A stretch of DNA of 64,000 bases. It comes from a bacterium. GTDB lineage: Bacteria; Desulfobacterota; Binatia; Binatales; Binataceae. Position 1 is the first letter of the stretch. Every line of letters starts with the position of its first letter. The translations under genes and the position numbers were made by a program. Under the pieces are notes generated by a model, which saw only the letters and a program-made list of their open reading frames with translations, had not been told where the DNA came from and searched no databases. Location: the NCBI GenBank assembly GCA_014896235.1, contig JADBKU010000010.1, positions 1 through 64,000 on the forward strand. Reading direction: 5' to 3'. Shown here in pieces: positions 51,806-60,384 of the stretch.

Positions 51806-51811
51806 TATAAT
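51806..51811 (+). promoter_or_regulatory. -10 element of rnpB
   Basis: TATAAT at 51806-51811 is a perfect -10 hexamer eight bases before the predicted 5' end of RNase P RNA. A convincing -35 is not visible in the GC-rich sequence upstream, which overlaps the end of the zinc-ribbon gene. Confidence 0.7.
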
Positions 51812-51819
51812 CGGCGGCA

Positions 51820-52165
51820 CCGGAGCGGGCCGGGCGACCGCCTCGTGAAAACGGGGAGGAAAGTCCGGGCTCCACAGGGCAGGGTGGCCGCTAACGGCGG
51901 CGCGGAGCGATCCGCGGAAAGTGGCACAGAAAACATACCGCCCGCATGGGTAAGGGTGAAAAGGCGGGGTAAGAGCCCACCGGCGCGCGAGCGATCGCGC
52001 GCGCACGCCAAACCCCACCCGGTGCAAGACCAAATAGGAGGGAGAGCGGCCCGCTCTCAATCCCTCGGGTATGGTCGCTGGAGCCGCCGAGCAATCGCGC
52101 GGCGCAGATGAATGGTCGCCGCCCGCGAGGGCACAGAACCCGGCTTACAGGCCCGCTCCGGTTTT
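51820..52165 (+). ncRNA. rnpB: RNase P RNA, bacterial class A
   Basis: The catalytic RNA of tRNA 5' maturation, ~345 nt. P1 is formed by CCGGAGCGGGCC (51820-51831) and GGCCCGCTCCGG (52150-52161). Conserved core segments are all present in order: GAGGAAAGTCCGGGCTCCA, ACAGAAAACATACCGCC, GGTAAGGGTGAAAAGG, GGTAAGAGCCCACCG, then GGTCGCTGGAGCCG, AGATGAATGGTCGCC and ACAGAACCCGGCTTACAG. A GC-alternating helix (around 51985-52010) extends P12. A T-run (52162-52165) right after P1 acts as terminator. The protein subunit gene rnpA is not in the window. Confidence 0.95.
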
Positions 52166-52186
52166 CCCATGATTCGGGATTTGCGG

Positions 52187-53434
52187 CTAGGCGCGGCGCG
52201 CGGCGAGGCGTTTGCGGCCCGACGTGTCGCCACCCGCCGCCGCGATCTTCGCGTCAGCCAGAAAGCGGCGGCCCGCTATGCCGTCGGCGAGCATCGCGGC
52301 GATTCTGCCGAGCGCGCCCAAGTCGCGCACTCCCGCTTCAAGCTCCGGCGCCAGCACCAGCTCGACCCGCGCCGGCAGGGTCCGGGCGAAGGCGCTTACG
52401 CGTTCGATAATCGCGCGTTGATCCGCGCGATAATCTTCAAGATAAGCGGCCAGGTCCGCGACGCGGCTGTCATCCGCGCCGTCCGGACCGAGCGCCGCGC
52501 GTAGCGTTGCGATTTTCCGCAGATGCGGCGGCTCGCGCCGCGGCGCCTCGGCCAGCGCCCGATACGTTCGTTCGTCGAGAAACCGGTTAATCACGATCGC
52601 GCGCAGACGAAAGCCTTCGCGCGCCATCCGCTCGACCAGCGCGCGGGCCTCGATCAGCCGGTCGGCTTCGGGAGTGGTCACGAGCACGAAATTCGTCGTC
52701 GGCGCATGGAGCATCCCTTCGACCTTGCGGAACTGGTCGCCGATCGAGCCGGCGGCGCCCGCGAGCGCCGCGAAAAATTCGCCAATCGCAGCGAGCGCGC
52801 CGGCGCCGGCGAAGCGTTCGAGCTGGCTCGCGACGAACTGAGCGGCGCGGCCCGCCAGTCCGAGCAGGCCGCGGCCGGCCGCCGCTGACGGCGCAACCAG
52901 CCATCGCACGCCCTGCGAATCCAGCAATCGCACGAGATGGGCGGGGGCCTCGAGGAACTCGAATGCGTGCGCGGCGGGCGGAGTATCGACGACTTCGAGG
53001 TCGAAACGTCCGCTCGCGTGGAGATCGTAAAGTTGTTCCAGCGCGGCGTAGGCTTCGGCGCCCGCAAATTGTTCGGTCAGAGCGCGGTAGAAGGAGTTTT
53101 CGAGCACCCGTCGGCGCGTTTCCGGCGATTTGACGAAGCGCTCGATCAGGCCGTCCCAGGCGCCTTTGACGTCCAGCACCATCGCGGAGAGCCGCAGGTC
53201 CGGCGCAAGACCGGCGCGGCGCAGGCGGCGCGCGTCGAGCCTGGTCGGGCGCGCGCTCAGCCGTTCCAGGCCCAGCGCGTCGCGCAGCCGCCGCGCGGGA
53301 TCGACGGTGATCACGCCGGTGTCGAGGCCGGATTCGGCGGCGGCCAGCGCGAGCGCCGCGGCGATAGTCGTTTTGCCGACTCCGCCCGTGCCGAGCATCA
53401 CAAGCGTCGCGCCCTTGCTGAACAGTTGCTTCAC
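52187..53434 (-). CDS. ArsA/Get3-family ATPase
   Basis: A 415-residue single P-loop ATPase, GTG start. The deviant Walker A is MLGTGGVGKTTIAAALALAA with the signature lysine of the SIMIBI class. VITVDPARRLRDALGLERL is the switch I-like region, and VVDTPPAAHAFEFLEAPAHL the Walker B/switch II region. SFYRALTEQFAGAEAYAALE is a family block. The C-terminal half is Arg/Ala-rich with LVTTPEADRLIEARALVERM. It lacks the tandem structure of plasmid ArsA and no ars genes are near, so a Get3-like or regulatory role is more likely than arsenite export. It converges on rnpB. Confidence 0.85.
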   Translation of the reverse strand: MKQLFSKGATLVMLGTGGVGKTTIAAALALAAAESGLDTGVITVDPARRLRDALGLERLSARPTRLDARRLRRAGLAPDLRLSAMVLDVKGAWDGLIERFVKSPETRRRVLENSFYRALTEQFAGAEAYAALEQLYDLHASGRFDLEVVDTPPAAHAFEFLEAPAHLVRLLDSQGVRWLVAPSAAAGRGLLGLAGRAAQFVASQLERFAGAGALAAIGEFFAALAGAAGSIGDQFRKVEGMLHAPTTNFVLVTTPEADRLIEARALVERMAREGFRLRAIVINRFLDERTYRALAEAPRREPPHLRKIATLRAALGPDGADDSRVADLAAYLEDYRADQRAIIERVSAFARTLPARVELVLAPELEAGVRDLGALGRIAAMLADGIAGRRFLADAKIAAAGGDTSGRKRLAARRA

Positions 53435-53584
53435 GAAACCTCGAACTCGCGTCCGTGCGCAACGATAGCATCGCGCGCCGCCTCAAGCATTCATGTTGCC
53501 TGCAATTTTCTTGTGGAAAACCGGATCGCCGCGGGTTACGGCGCGCAGGCTTAGCAAGTAAAATGATAAGTGGGCTTGGCGCCA

Positions 53585-54991
53585 ATGTTATTGCCTGTAT
53601 TACTTGCCGCAAACCTGACTCTGACCGCTGTTGTTGTGGTGCTGGTGTTCGCCTTCCGGGCGCGCACTGGAGCCGATCCGTTGATTGTCGGGGAGCGGAT
53701 TGAAGGCAGGATTGGCAAGGTTGAGGAGACGCTGCTCGAACGCTTTGCCGGCGTTCAGGCGGATATGGCGCAGCGCCTTGAAAACGCCAAGGGCGATCTC
53801 AGGCAGGAAATCGCCGACCGGCTCGCGCGCGCATTCTCCGACATGCGGGAGGCGGTTGAAGGGCAGTTGAAGGAGGGTCGTTCCGAGCAATCGGCGACGC
53901 TCAAGGATGCGCTTGGCCAACTGGAGGGTCGCGTTAACGACCTCCGGCGCGCGACTGAAGAGCGGCTCGAAGGTTTCGCGGACAAGCAGGCTGGGTCGCT
54001 GGGCGAGGCGCGCCGCGAGTTGAGCGACGCGCTCGCGAAAAACGAGAAATCCCTGCGACAGCAATTGATATCGGTTTCCGAGCAGACTGAAAAAAGGCTC
54101 GAGGTGATTCGCGGGGTGGTCGACGGAAAGCTCGCCGAAATCAGCGGACAGGTATCGGCGAAGCTCGAAGAGAATATTAAAGAGGGCTTCAAGCAATTCG
54201 AGAAAGTGCAGGAGCATCTGAAGGCGGCGGAGGAGCAGCTGCGCAACGTCAATACGATCGGCTCTTCAATCAACGATTTGAACAATCTGCTGAAACTGCC
54301 GCATCTGCGTGGCCGTTTCGGCGAGGCGAGTTTGGAGCGGTTGCTCGAAGATTTCCTGCCGGCGCATATGTATGAATTACAGGCTCCGGCGGGCGAAAAC
54401 GGACAGGGGCGCGCCGACGCGATAATCAAGTTTCCCGAACGCAACCTTCCGATTGACGCGAAATTTCCGCGCGAGCAGGTATTGCCGCTCTTCGAAAGCG
54501 CCGATCCTTCACAACTGGCCGCCGCGCGCGAGCAGTTTGCCCGTGTAATCAAGGAGCAGGCACGCCGCATCGCGGGCTATATCCATCCTGAAAACGGCAC
54601 TACTGACATGGCGTTGATGTACCTGCCGAGCGAAACGCTCTACATGGAGGCGGTGCTGAACAGCGAACTCAGCGAATGGCTCAACAGTCAGAAGATTTTC
54701 CCGGTTTCGCCCAATACGTTGATCGTTACGCTTCAATCGATCCAAATGGTTTTCAAGATGTATGAGTTCGCCAAGAATTTCGAAAAGGCGACGCAAGAAC
54801 TCGCGCGTGCGCAAAAGTCATTCGGCTATTTCGAGCAGCGATTCGAAGATATTGGAAAGTCGTTGGGCAAAGCGCAGGACGCCTATGGCAAGGCGCGCGA
54901 CCATCTGGGGAGGTATCGTCGGCGCGTGACCGATCTTACTGGCGAACCGGTTCCTGAACTTGAAGGGCCTGCAAGCGGCGAAGAGGATTGA
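53585..54991 (+). CDS. rmuC: DNA recombination protein RmuC
   Basis: A 468-residue protein with one N-terminal membrane helix (LPVLLAANLTLTAVVVVLVF), a long coiled coil (~40-220), and a C-terminal nuclease-like domain with RGRFGEASLERLLEDFLPAH, INLPIDAKFP-type sequence (FPERNLPIDAKFPREQVLPL) and LPSETLYMEAVLNSELSEWL. RmuC limits inversions at short repeats and may cut or tether DNA. A TAAAAT at 53559-53564 looks like a -10, which would put the transcript start after GTG 53570 and favours ATG 53585. It is divergent from the ArsA gene. Confidence 0.9.
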   Translation: MLLPVLLAANLTLTAVVVVLVFAFRARTGADPLIVGERIEGRIGKVEETLLERFAGVQADMAQRLENAKGDLRQEIADRLARAFSDMREAVEGQLKEGRSEQSATLKDALGQLEGRVNDLRRATEERLEGFADKQAGSLGEARRELSDALAKNEKSLRQQLISVSEQTEKRLEVIRGVVDGKLAEISGQVSAKLEENIKEGFKQFEKVQEHLKAAEEQLRNVNTIGSSINDLNNLLKLPHLRGRFGEASLERLLEDFLPAHMYELQAPAGENGQGRADAIIKFPERNLPIDAKFPREQVLPLFESADPSQLAAAREQFARVIKEQARRIAGYIHPENGTTDMALMYLPSETLYMEAVLNSELSEWLNSQKIFPVSPNTLIVTLQSIQMVFKMYEFAKNFEKATQELARAQKSFGYFEQRFEDIGKSLGKAQDAYGKARDHLGRYRRRVTDLTGEPVPELEGPASGEED

Positions 54992-55000
54992 CGCGCGACT

Positions 55001-56215
55001 CTACTCCGTTTCGACGTTCGAGGGGGCGGGCGGTTTGAGCTGGCTGCGCTCGCGGCCCTCGGCGATCCATGCCTCGACTTCGCGCCGTTCGTGAACCAGG
55101 AAATTCGCTACCGCGCGCTTCAGGCCCGGATGCGCGACGTAGTGCATGCTGCGCGTGAAGGCCGGATCGAAACCGCGCAGCCATTTGTATTCGCCGCCGG
55201 CGCCCGGCTCGAAACGCGCGTTGCCGCGCGCGATGCAGTGCTCGATCGCGGCGTAATAGCAGACATTGAAATGCAGAAAGCGCACTTCCTCGAACGCGCC
55301 CCAGTAGCGGCCGTAGAGGACGCCCGCTTTTTCGACGTTGAAGGTGCCGGCAATCAATTCGCCGCCGCGGTAGGCGCAAACGAAACACAGATGGCGGCGA
55401 AAGTTCTCGCGCATCAGGTCGAAAAACTGGCGCGTCAGGTACTGCCGGCCCCAGTACAGCTTTTCGATCGTCGATAGGTAGATCTTGAACATCGCGGCAA
55501 AGGCGGCGTCGGGAATTTCGCCGTCGCGGAGCGCGCGAATCTCGATGCCCTGTTCCGCCAGCGCCGCCCGTTCGTGGCGCACGGCGTACCGGCGCTTGCT
55601 TTTGAGCTGCGCAAGGTAATCGTCGAAAGATGCGTAGCCGCCATTTTGCCAGTGGTACTGATAGCCGAGGCGTTCCATGAAGCCGAGTTCGCCGAGCGTC
55701 TGGGCTTCATCCGGCGCGCAGAAATTGACATGGACAGACGAGAGCCGGTTGTCGTCGCAGAGCCTGATCAACGCGCGGCCGAGCGCGCGCACGATCGTCG
55801 GCCGATCGGCGCCCGGCGCGGCTAGAAAGCGCCGTCCGGTATGGGGCGTGAAGGGGACGCCCGCGAGCAGCTTCGGATAATATTTCAGCCCGGACCGCTC
55901 GGCCGCGTCGGCCCATCCGTGATCGAAGACAAATTCGCCCTGGCTGTGGCTCTTCAGATAAAGCGGGCACGCGCCGGCGATGCGCCGTTGCGGGCCGAGC
56001 CGCAAAACCAGATGGCAAGGCGCCCATCCGGTGGCGCGCACCGCGCTCTTCGACTCTTCCATCGCCGCGAGCCAATCCCAGTCGAGGAAGGGCGAGTCGT
56101 CGGGCGCGAGCAGGCCGTTCCAGTCGTCGCGAGGAATATCGGTCAGACGGTCGTGGACCGAAATTTCGACTTCGTTCGCCGCCGGCGATTTGGCTTTGTC
56201 GCTTTTCGACGTCAT
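55001..56215 (-). CDS. GNAT/FemAB-like N-acyltransferase family protein (PF04339 type)
   Basis: A 404-residue protein with two GNAT-like halves. Characteristic blocks are DSPFLDWDWLAAMEESKSAV, SGLKYYPKLLAGVPFTPHTG, and the second half LKSKRRYAVRHERAALAEQG, YGRYWGAFEEVRFLHFNVCY, RFEPGAGGEYKWLRGFDPAF. This family is annotated as peptidogalycan biosynthesis or FemAB-like; relatives are thought to transfer amino-acid or acyl groups, but substrates are unproven. ATG 56215 avoids a nine-residue Arg-rich leader. It converges on rmuC, nine bases apart. Confidence 0.83.
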   Translation of the reverse strand: MTSKSDKAKSPAANEVEISVHDRLTDIPRDDWNGLLAPDDSPFLDWDWLAAMEESKSAVRATGWAPCHLVLRLGPQRRIAGACPLYLKSHSQGEFVFDHGWADAAERSGLKYYPKLLAGVPFTPHTGRRFLAAPGADRPTIVRALGRALIRLCDDNRLSSVHVNFCAPDEAQTLGELGFMERLGYQYHWQNGGYASFDDYLAQLKSKRRYAVRHERAALAEQGIEIRALRDGEIPDAAFAAMFKIYLSTIEKLYWGRQYLTRQFFDLMRENFRRHLCFVCAYRGGELIAGTFNVEKAGVLYGRYWGAFEEVRFLHFNVCYYAAIEHCIARGNARFEPGAGGEYKWLRGFDPAFTRSMHYVAHPGLKRAVANFLVHERREVEAWIAEGRERSQLKPPAPSNVETE

Positions 56216-56303
56216 TTCGCGGACGCGTCGGCGCCGGTGCAATCGAGCTTAGTCGGCGCGCCGCGCTGAGCAAAGCGCGCAGTTCGCAGGGCCGTTCCGG
56301 CGA

Positions 56304-57389
56304 TCATCGGGGCGGCAGCAAGCGCTTTTCCTGCATCCGCGCGAACCACTTATGGAACATGTCCTCGGTGTCGATGCAGTCGTGAAAACCGTACTGGCGG
56401 GCCTTAATCGTGCTGACGATCACGGGCGCGGCGTCGGCGCCGAAGGCGAAGACCGAGTCGGCGAATTCGAACGATTCGCCCACGAACGCATTCATGTCCG
56501 CGGGCGCCGCGAGGCGGTATTTCGCGACGATCGCCGCCCATTCGGCCGCCCGCTTCGGCATTTCGACCTGCAACCGCATCGGGATGTCCGGACCCGGCTT
56601 CATTCCGAGCGCATCGGCGATCGCGGGCCACACATCTTTCCACACGAAGACGTCGCCGTTGGCGATGTTGAAGATTTCGTTGGCGCAGCGCGGTTCCGTC
56701 GCCGCCCATTGCATCGCGCGCGCCAGCAAGTCGGCGTCAACCGCCTCGAAGACGAACGGTTTTCCGCCGGGAAAGGCGAGCGGCTGTCCGGCCTCCTTAA
56801 GCAAGGCGGCATATACCCCGATCGCCGGAATCACATTGAGATTGCCGCCGATCGCTTCTCCGACGACGAGTTGCGGGCGCAGGATCGTCCAGTTCCAGCG
56901 CTGGCCGGCCTGTTTGGCGCGCAAGTAGTCCTCCTGCAGCCAGTAGAAATTTTCGTGCTGATGGCGGGGGTTGCGCTCGCGAGCCGGAATCGGTATCGGA
57001 CCGAGATGAGCGCCGTAGGCCTTGGTGCCCTGCAGCAGGGTAACGTGACGCAGATTTTTGGCGGCGGCGCTGAGCGGCTCGAACAGGTTCCGCAGCATCG
57101 TGCGGTTGGTTTCCATCTGATCGCGATCGCGCCATCCTTGAATCAAATTGGGCTTTTCGTAGAGCGCGGCGTAAGCGAGATGCGTCACGTCGTGCATCGC
57201 GCCGAAGACCTCGGCGCAGCGGGCGGCGTCAGTCAAATCGACCGACACAAAGCGCGCGTTCGGCACGTCGGCGGGAATTCGCCGCGAAACGCCGATTACC
57301 TCCCAATCCGGCAGCGACGAAAAATGACGCACAGCGGCGTAACCGACGAGACCGGTCGCTCCGGCGACGAGAATCCTGTTGCGGGCCAT
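56304..57389 (-). CDS. SDR oxidoreductase, PRISE-like (progesterone 5-beta-reductase/iridoid-synthase type)
   Basis: A 361-residue extended short-chain dehydrogenase. The NADPH motif is RILVAGATGLVGYAAVRHFS and the cofactor-selecting basic pair is in GVSRRIPADVPN. LLQGTKAYGAHLGPIPIPAR carries the family lysine block and HENFYWLQEDYLRAKQAGQR the active-site N-F-Y region, where plant PRISE enzymes usually have N-F-Y-Y. WTILRPQLVVGEAIGGNLNV follows. The ATG at 57389 has GAGGTG upstream and removes ~99 non-homologous codons. PRISE enzymes reduce activated C=C bonds of enones; the natural substrate here is unknown. Confidence 0.82.
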   Translation of the reverse strand: MARNRILVAGATGLVGYAAVRHFSSLPDWEVIGVSRRIPADVPNARFVSVDLTDAARCAEVFGAMHDVTHLAYAALYEKPNLIQGWRDRDQMETNRTMLRNLFEPLSAAAKNLRHVTLLQGTKAYGAHLGPIPIPARERNPRHQHENFYWLQEDYLRAKQAGQRWNWTILRPQLVVGEAIGGNLNVIPAIGVYAALLKEAGQPLAFPGGKPFVFEAVDADLLARAMQWAATEPRCANEIFNIANGDVFVWKDVWPAIADALGMKPGPDIPMRLQVEMPKRAAEWAAIVAKYRLAAPADMNAFVGESFEFADSVFAFGADAAPVIVSTIKARQYGFHDCIDTEDMFHKWFARMQEKRLLPPR

Positions 57390-57506
57390 CGCGAGACACC
57401 TCGCAGCGAATCGTAGAACGGCGCCGCGGCGAGTTAAAGCCGAAGCGCGTGTTCGGCGAGGTTCGCTGGAATTCGCGTCCGGTCCGAACGCGCAGGATCG
57501 CCGTGC

Positions 57507-57532
57507 TTGACGAATGCGTTTTCTGGTAAAAT
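57507..57532 (+). promoter_or_regulatory. Possible clpS promoter
   Basis: TTGACG (57507-57512) and TAAAAT (57527-57532) lie 14 bp apart, both near consensus but with short spacing, 32 nt before the clpS ATG. It lies in the divergent spacer between the PRISE-like gene and clpS. Confidence 0.4.
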
Positions 57533-57564
57533 AGAGGCGAGGATCGAAAGCGAGCGGCGAGCGG

Positions 57565-57942
57565 ATGGATGACGACGCGAAAATCCTGAACCCTGCGGCG
57601 CGCATGCGCGACGGCGCGGGGTCGAACGGCGGCGGCGACCAGGGCGGGATTGTGACCGAGCGGCGCACGCGCGAGCAAACGCGCACGAAGCGTCCGCCGC
57701 TCTATAAATGCATCCTGCTCAACGACGATTACACGCCGATGGAGTTCGTCGTCGAAATCCTGAAATCGATATTCCACAAGCCGCACGCCGAAGCGACGCG
57801 GATCATGCTGCACGTGCATCAGAACGGGATGGGCGTGGCGGGGATTTATCCGTACGAAATCGCCGAGACGAAAATCAAGACCGTTGAAGAGCTGGCGCGC
57901 GAAAACCAGTTTCCGCTCAAGTGCGTGATGGAGAAGGAGTGA
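57565..57942 (+). CDS. clpS: ATP-dependent Clp protease adaptor ClpS
   Basis: A 125-residue N-recognin that delivers N-degron substrates to ClpA. The core starts PPLYKCILLNDDYTPMEFVV with the N-D-D-x-T-P-M substrate pocket, followed by IFHKPHAEATRIMLHVHQNG and GVAGIYPYEIAETKIKTVEE. About 40 polar N-terminal residues (including an Arg/Thr-rich stretch TERRTREQTRTKRPP) precede the core; the leader is known to act in ClpA remodelling. It lies 66 nt before clpA, the usual pairing. Confidence 0.95.
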   Translation: MDDDAKILNPAARMRDGAGSNGGGDQGGIVTERRTREQTRTKRPPLYKCILLNDDYTPMEFVVEILKSIFHKPHAEATRIMLHVHQNGMGVAGIYPYEIAETKIKTVEELARENQFPLKCVMEKE

Positions 57943-58008
57943 ATCGCGCCGCCCGCCGCGCCCCGGCAAGCCGGCGCGGGCGGAGCGGACGCGACCAATG
58001 AGGCCGCG

Positions 58009-60345
58009 ATGCCATCATCAGGCGTGATGATCAGCCGCGAACTGCAGATAACGCTGCAGCTTGCGATGACCGAGGCGCTCAACCGGCGCCACGAATACGT
58101 ATGCCTGGAGCATCTGCTGTACGCGATGCTGCATGACGTGACGACGAGCAACGTGCTCAAGCATTGCGGCGCCAACCTGGAGGCGCTGCGCAAACAATTG
58201 CAGGCGTACCTCGACGACGAGCTGGAGCGGCTGCCGCGCGGCGAAAACCTGCAGCCGCATTACGCGTCCGGTGTGCAGCGCGCGCTGCAGCGGGCGGCGC
58301 TGCATGCGCAATCGGCGGGCAAAACCGAAATCAACGGGTCGCAGGTGCTGGTCGCAATGTTTCATGAGACCGAATCGCACGCGATCCGGCTGCTGGAAGA
58401 GCAGGGCGTGACCCGTTTCGACGCGATCAATTTCATTTCGCACGGCGTCTCGAAAGCGGGCGCGGACGAAGATCGCGAAGTGCGCGGCGCGGGCGAAGAG
58501 GAAGATCACGATCATGACGGCGACGCTGAAGCCGGCGCGGAAGGCGACGAAGGCGCGCCCAAGCTGTCGCCGGCGAAGGCGCTCAAGACCTACGCGGTCA
58601 ATCTCAACGCGCGGGCGCGCGAGGGAAAGATCGATCCGCTGATTGGTCGCGAGCGCGAAATCGAACGCGCGATTCACGTCCTGTTGCGGCGGCGCAAGAA
58701 CAATCCCGTGTTCGTGGGCGAAGCGGGCGTGGGCAAAACCGCCCTGGCCGAAGGATTGGCGCTGGCGATTCACGAGGGGCGCGTGCCGCCCGCGCTGAAA
58801 GAGGTGGAGATTTTCGCGCTCGACATGGGCGCGCTGCTGGCCGGCACCCGGTTTCGGGGAGACTTTGAGCAGCGGCTCAAGGCCGTCATCAAGGCCGCCA
58901 GCGGCAATCCGCGGATCGTGCTGTTTATCGACGAGATCCACACGATCGTGGGCGCCGGATCGGCGTCGGGTTCGACGATGGACGCGTCGAACCTGCTCAA
59001 GCCGGCGCTGGCGTCGGGCGACCTGCGTTGTATCGGCTCGACCACCTACCAGGAATACAAGCGCTCGTTCGACCGCGACAAGGCGCTGGCGCGGCGATTT
59101 CAGCGGATCGACGTGCAGGAGCCGACGCGCGAAGAGGCCGTGCAGATTCTTAACGGCCTCAAGGCGCAATACGAAAAGCATCATAACGTGCGCTACACCG
59201 CGCCCGCGATCCGCGCGGCGGTGGAGCTTTCGGCGCGCTATATCAACGATCGCTATTTGCCGGACAAGGCGATCGACGTGATGGACGAAGCCGGCGTCGC
59301 CGCCCATCTGCGCGCCAAACACGGCGAAACGATCACGGTCGGCGCGCGCGACGCGGAACGCACGGTTGCGCGGATGGCGAAAATTCCGGAACGGACTGTG
59401 TCGTCGTCCGATCGCGCGCGCCTGCAAAATCTGGAAACCGACCTCAAGGAGGCGGTGTTCGGGCAGGACGCGGCGATCGCGGCCGTATGCCGGGCGATCA
59501 AGCTCGCGCGCTCGGGACTGGCGCATCCCGATCGTCCGGTCGGCGCTTTTCTTTTCGCGGGACCGACCGGCGTGGGCAAGACCGAGGTCGCGCGCCAGCT
59601 CGCGAAGACGATGGGCGTCGAATTCATCCGCTTCGACATGAGCGAGTACATGGAGCGGCATACGGTGTCGCGGCTGATCGGCGCGCCGCCGGGATATGTC
59701 GGGTTCGACCAGGGCGGATTGTTGACCGACGCGATCAACAAAACGCCGCATTGCGTGCTGCTGCTGGACGAAATCGAAAAGGCGCATCCGGATCTGTTCA
59801 ATATCCTGCTGCAGGTGATGGACCACGCCACCTTGACCGACAACAATGGGCGCAAGGCGGACTTTCGCAACGTGGTGATCGTGATGACGACCAACGCCGG
59901 GGCGCAGGAATTGTCGCGCGCGATGATCGGCTTCGGCACGGACGTGGCGACGGGATCGCCGCGCGCGGTGATCGATCGGATGTTCGCGCCGGAATTCCGC
60001 AACCGGCTTTCCGCGATAATCGAGTTCGCGCCGCTGCCGCCGCCGGTGATCGAGCGCGTGGTCGACAAATTCGTCGGCGAGCTTGCGGAGCGGCTGGCCG
60101 CCAACCGGGTGACGATCGAGGTGTCGCCGGCGGCGCGCAAATGGCTGGCGGAGAAGGGCTACGACACGCGCTTCGGCGCCCGCCCGCTGCATCGGCTGAT
60201 CGAAAACGAAATCGCGCGGCCGCTCGCGGACGAATTGCTGTTCGGCCGGCTGGCGAAGGGCGGCAAGGTCAGGGTCGATCTCGACGGCGACAAGCTGGCC
60301 TTCGATTACGAAACCGCGGGCGCCGCGTCCGCGGTTTCGGCGTGA
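58009..60345 (+). CDS. clpA: ATP-dependent Clp protease ATP-binding subunit ClpA
   Basis: A 778-residue AAA+ unfoldase. The N-domain has ISRELQITLQLAMTEALNRR with HEYVCLEHLLYAML. D1 Walker A is FVGEAGVGKTALAEGLALAI, Walker [22 protein letters not shown]2 Walker A is FAGPTGVGKTEVARQLAKTM, with HCVLLLDEIEKAHPDLFNIL as Walker B. The acidic His/Asp-rich linker (EEEDHDHDGDAEAGAEGDEG) after the N-domain is longer than usual. No M-domain, so ClpA not ClpB. It feeds ClpP, which is not encoded here. An in-frame ATG at 58027 is an alternative start. Confidence 0.95.
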   Translation: MPSSGVMISRELQITLQLAMTEALNRRHEYVCLEHLLYAMLHDVTTSNVLKHCGANLEALRKQLQAYLDDELERLPRGENLQPHYASGVQRALQRAALHAQSAGKTEINGSQVLVAMFHETESHAIRLLEEQGVTRFDAINFISHGVSKAGADEDREVRGAGEEEDHDHDGDAEAGAEGDEGAPKLSPAKALKTYAVNLNARAREGKIDPLIGREREIERAIHVLLRRRKNNPVFVGEAGVGKTALAEGLALAIHEGRVPPALKEVEIFALDMGALLAGTRFRGDFEQRLKAVIKAASGNPRIVLFIDEIHTIVGAGSASGSTMDASNLLKPALASGDLRCIGSTTYQEYKRSFDRDKALARRFQRIDVQEPTREEAVQILNGLKAQYEKHHNVRYTAPAIRAAVELSARYINDRYLPDKAIDVMDEAGVAAHLRAKHGETITVGARDAERTVARMAKIPERTVSSSDRARLQNLETDLKEAVFGQDAAIAAVCRAIKLARSGLAHPDRPVGAFLFAGPTGVGKTEVARQLAKTMGVEFIRFDMSEYMERHTVSRLIGAPPGYVGFDQGGLLTDAINKTPHCVLLLDEIEKAHPDLFNILLQVMDHATLTDNNGRKADFRNVVIVMTTNAGAQELSRAMIGFGTDVATGSPRAVIDRMFAPEFRNRLSAIIEFAPLPPPVIERVVDKFVGELAERLAANRVTIEVSPAARKWLAEKGYDTRFGARPLHRLIENEIARPLADELLFGRLAKGGKVRVDLDGDKLAFDYETAGAASAVSA

Positions 60346-60384
60346 AGCCGCCGCCACGGCGGCCAATCAAGTCCGCGAGTCAAG

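Noticed and set aside
58018-60366. 782-codon open frame on the minus strand opposite clpA
   Set aside because: The plus strand has all ClpA motifs in order; the antisense frame is a codon-bias shadow.
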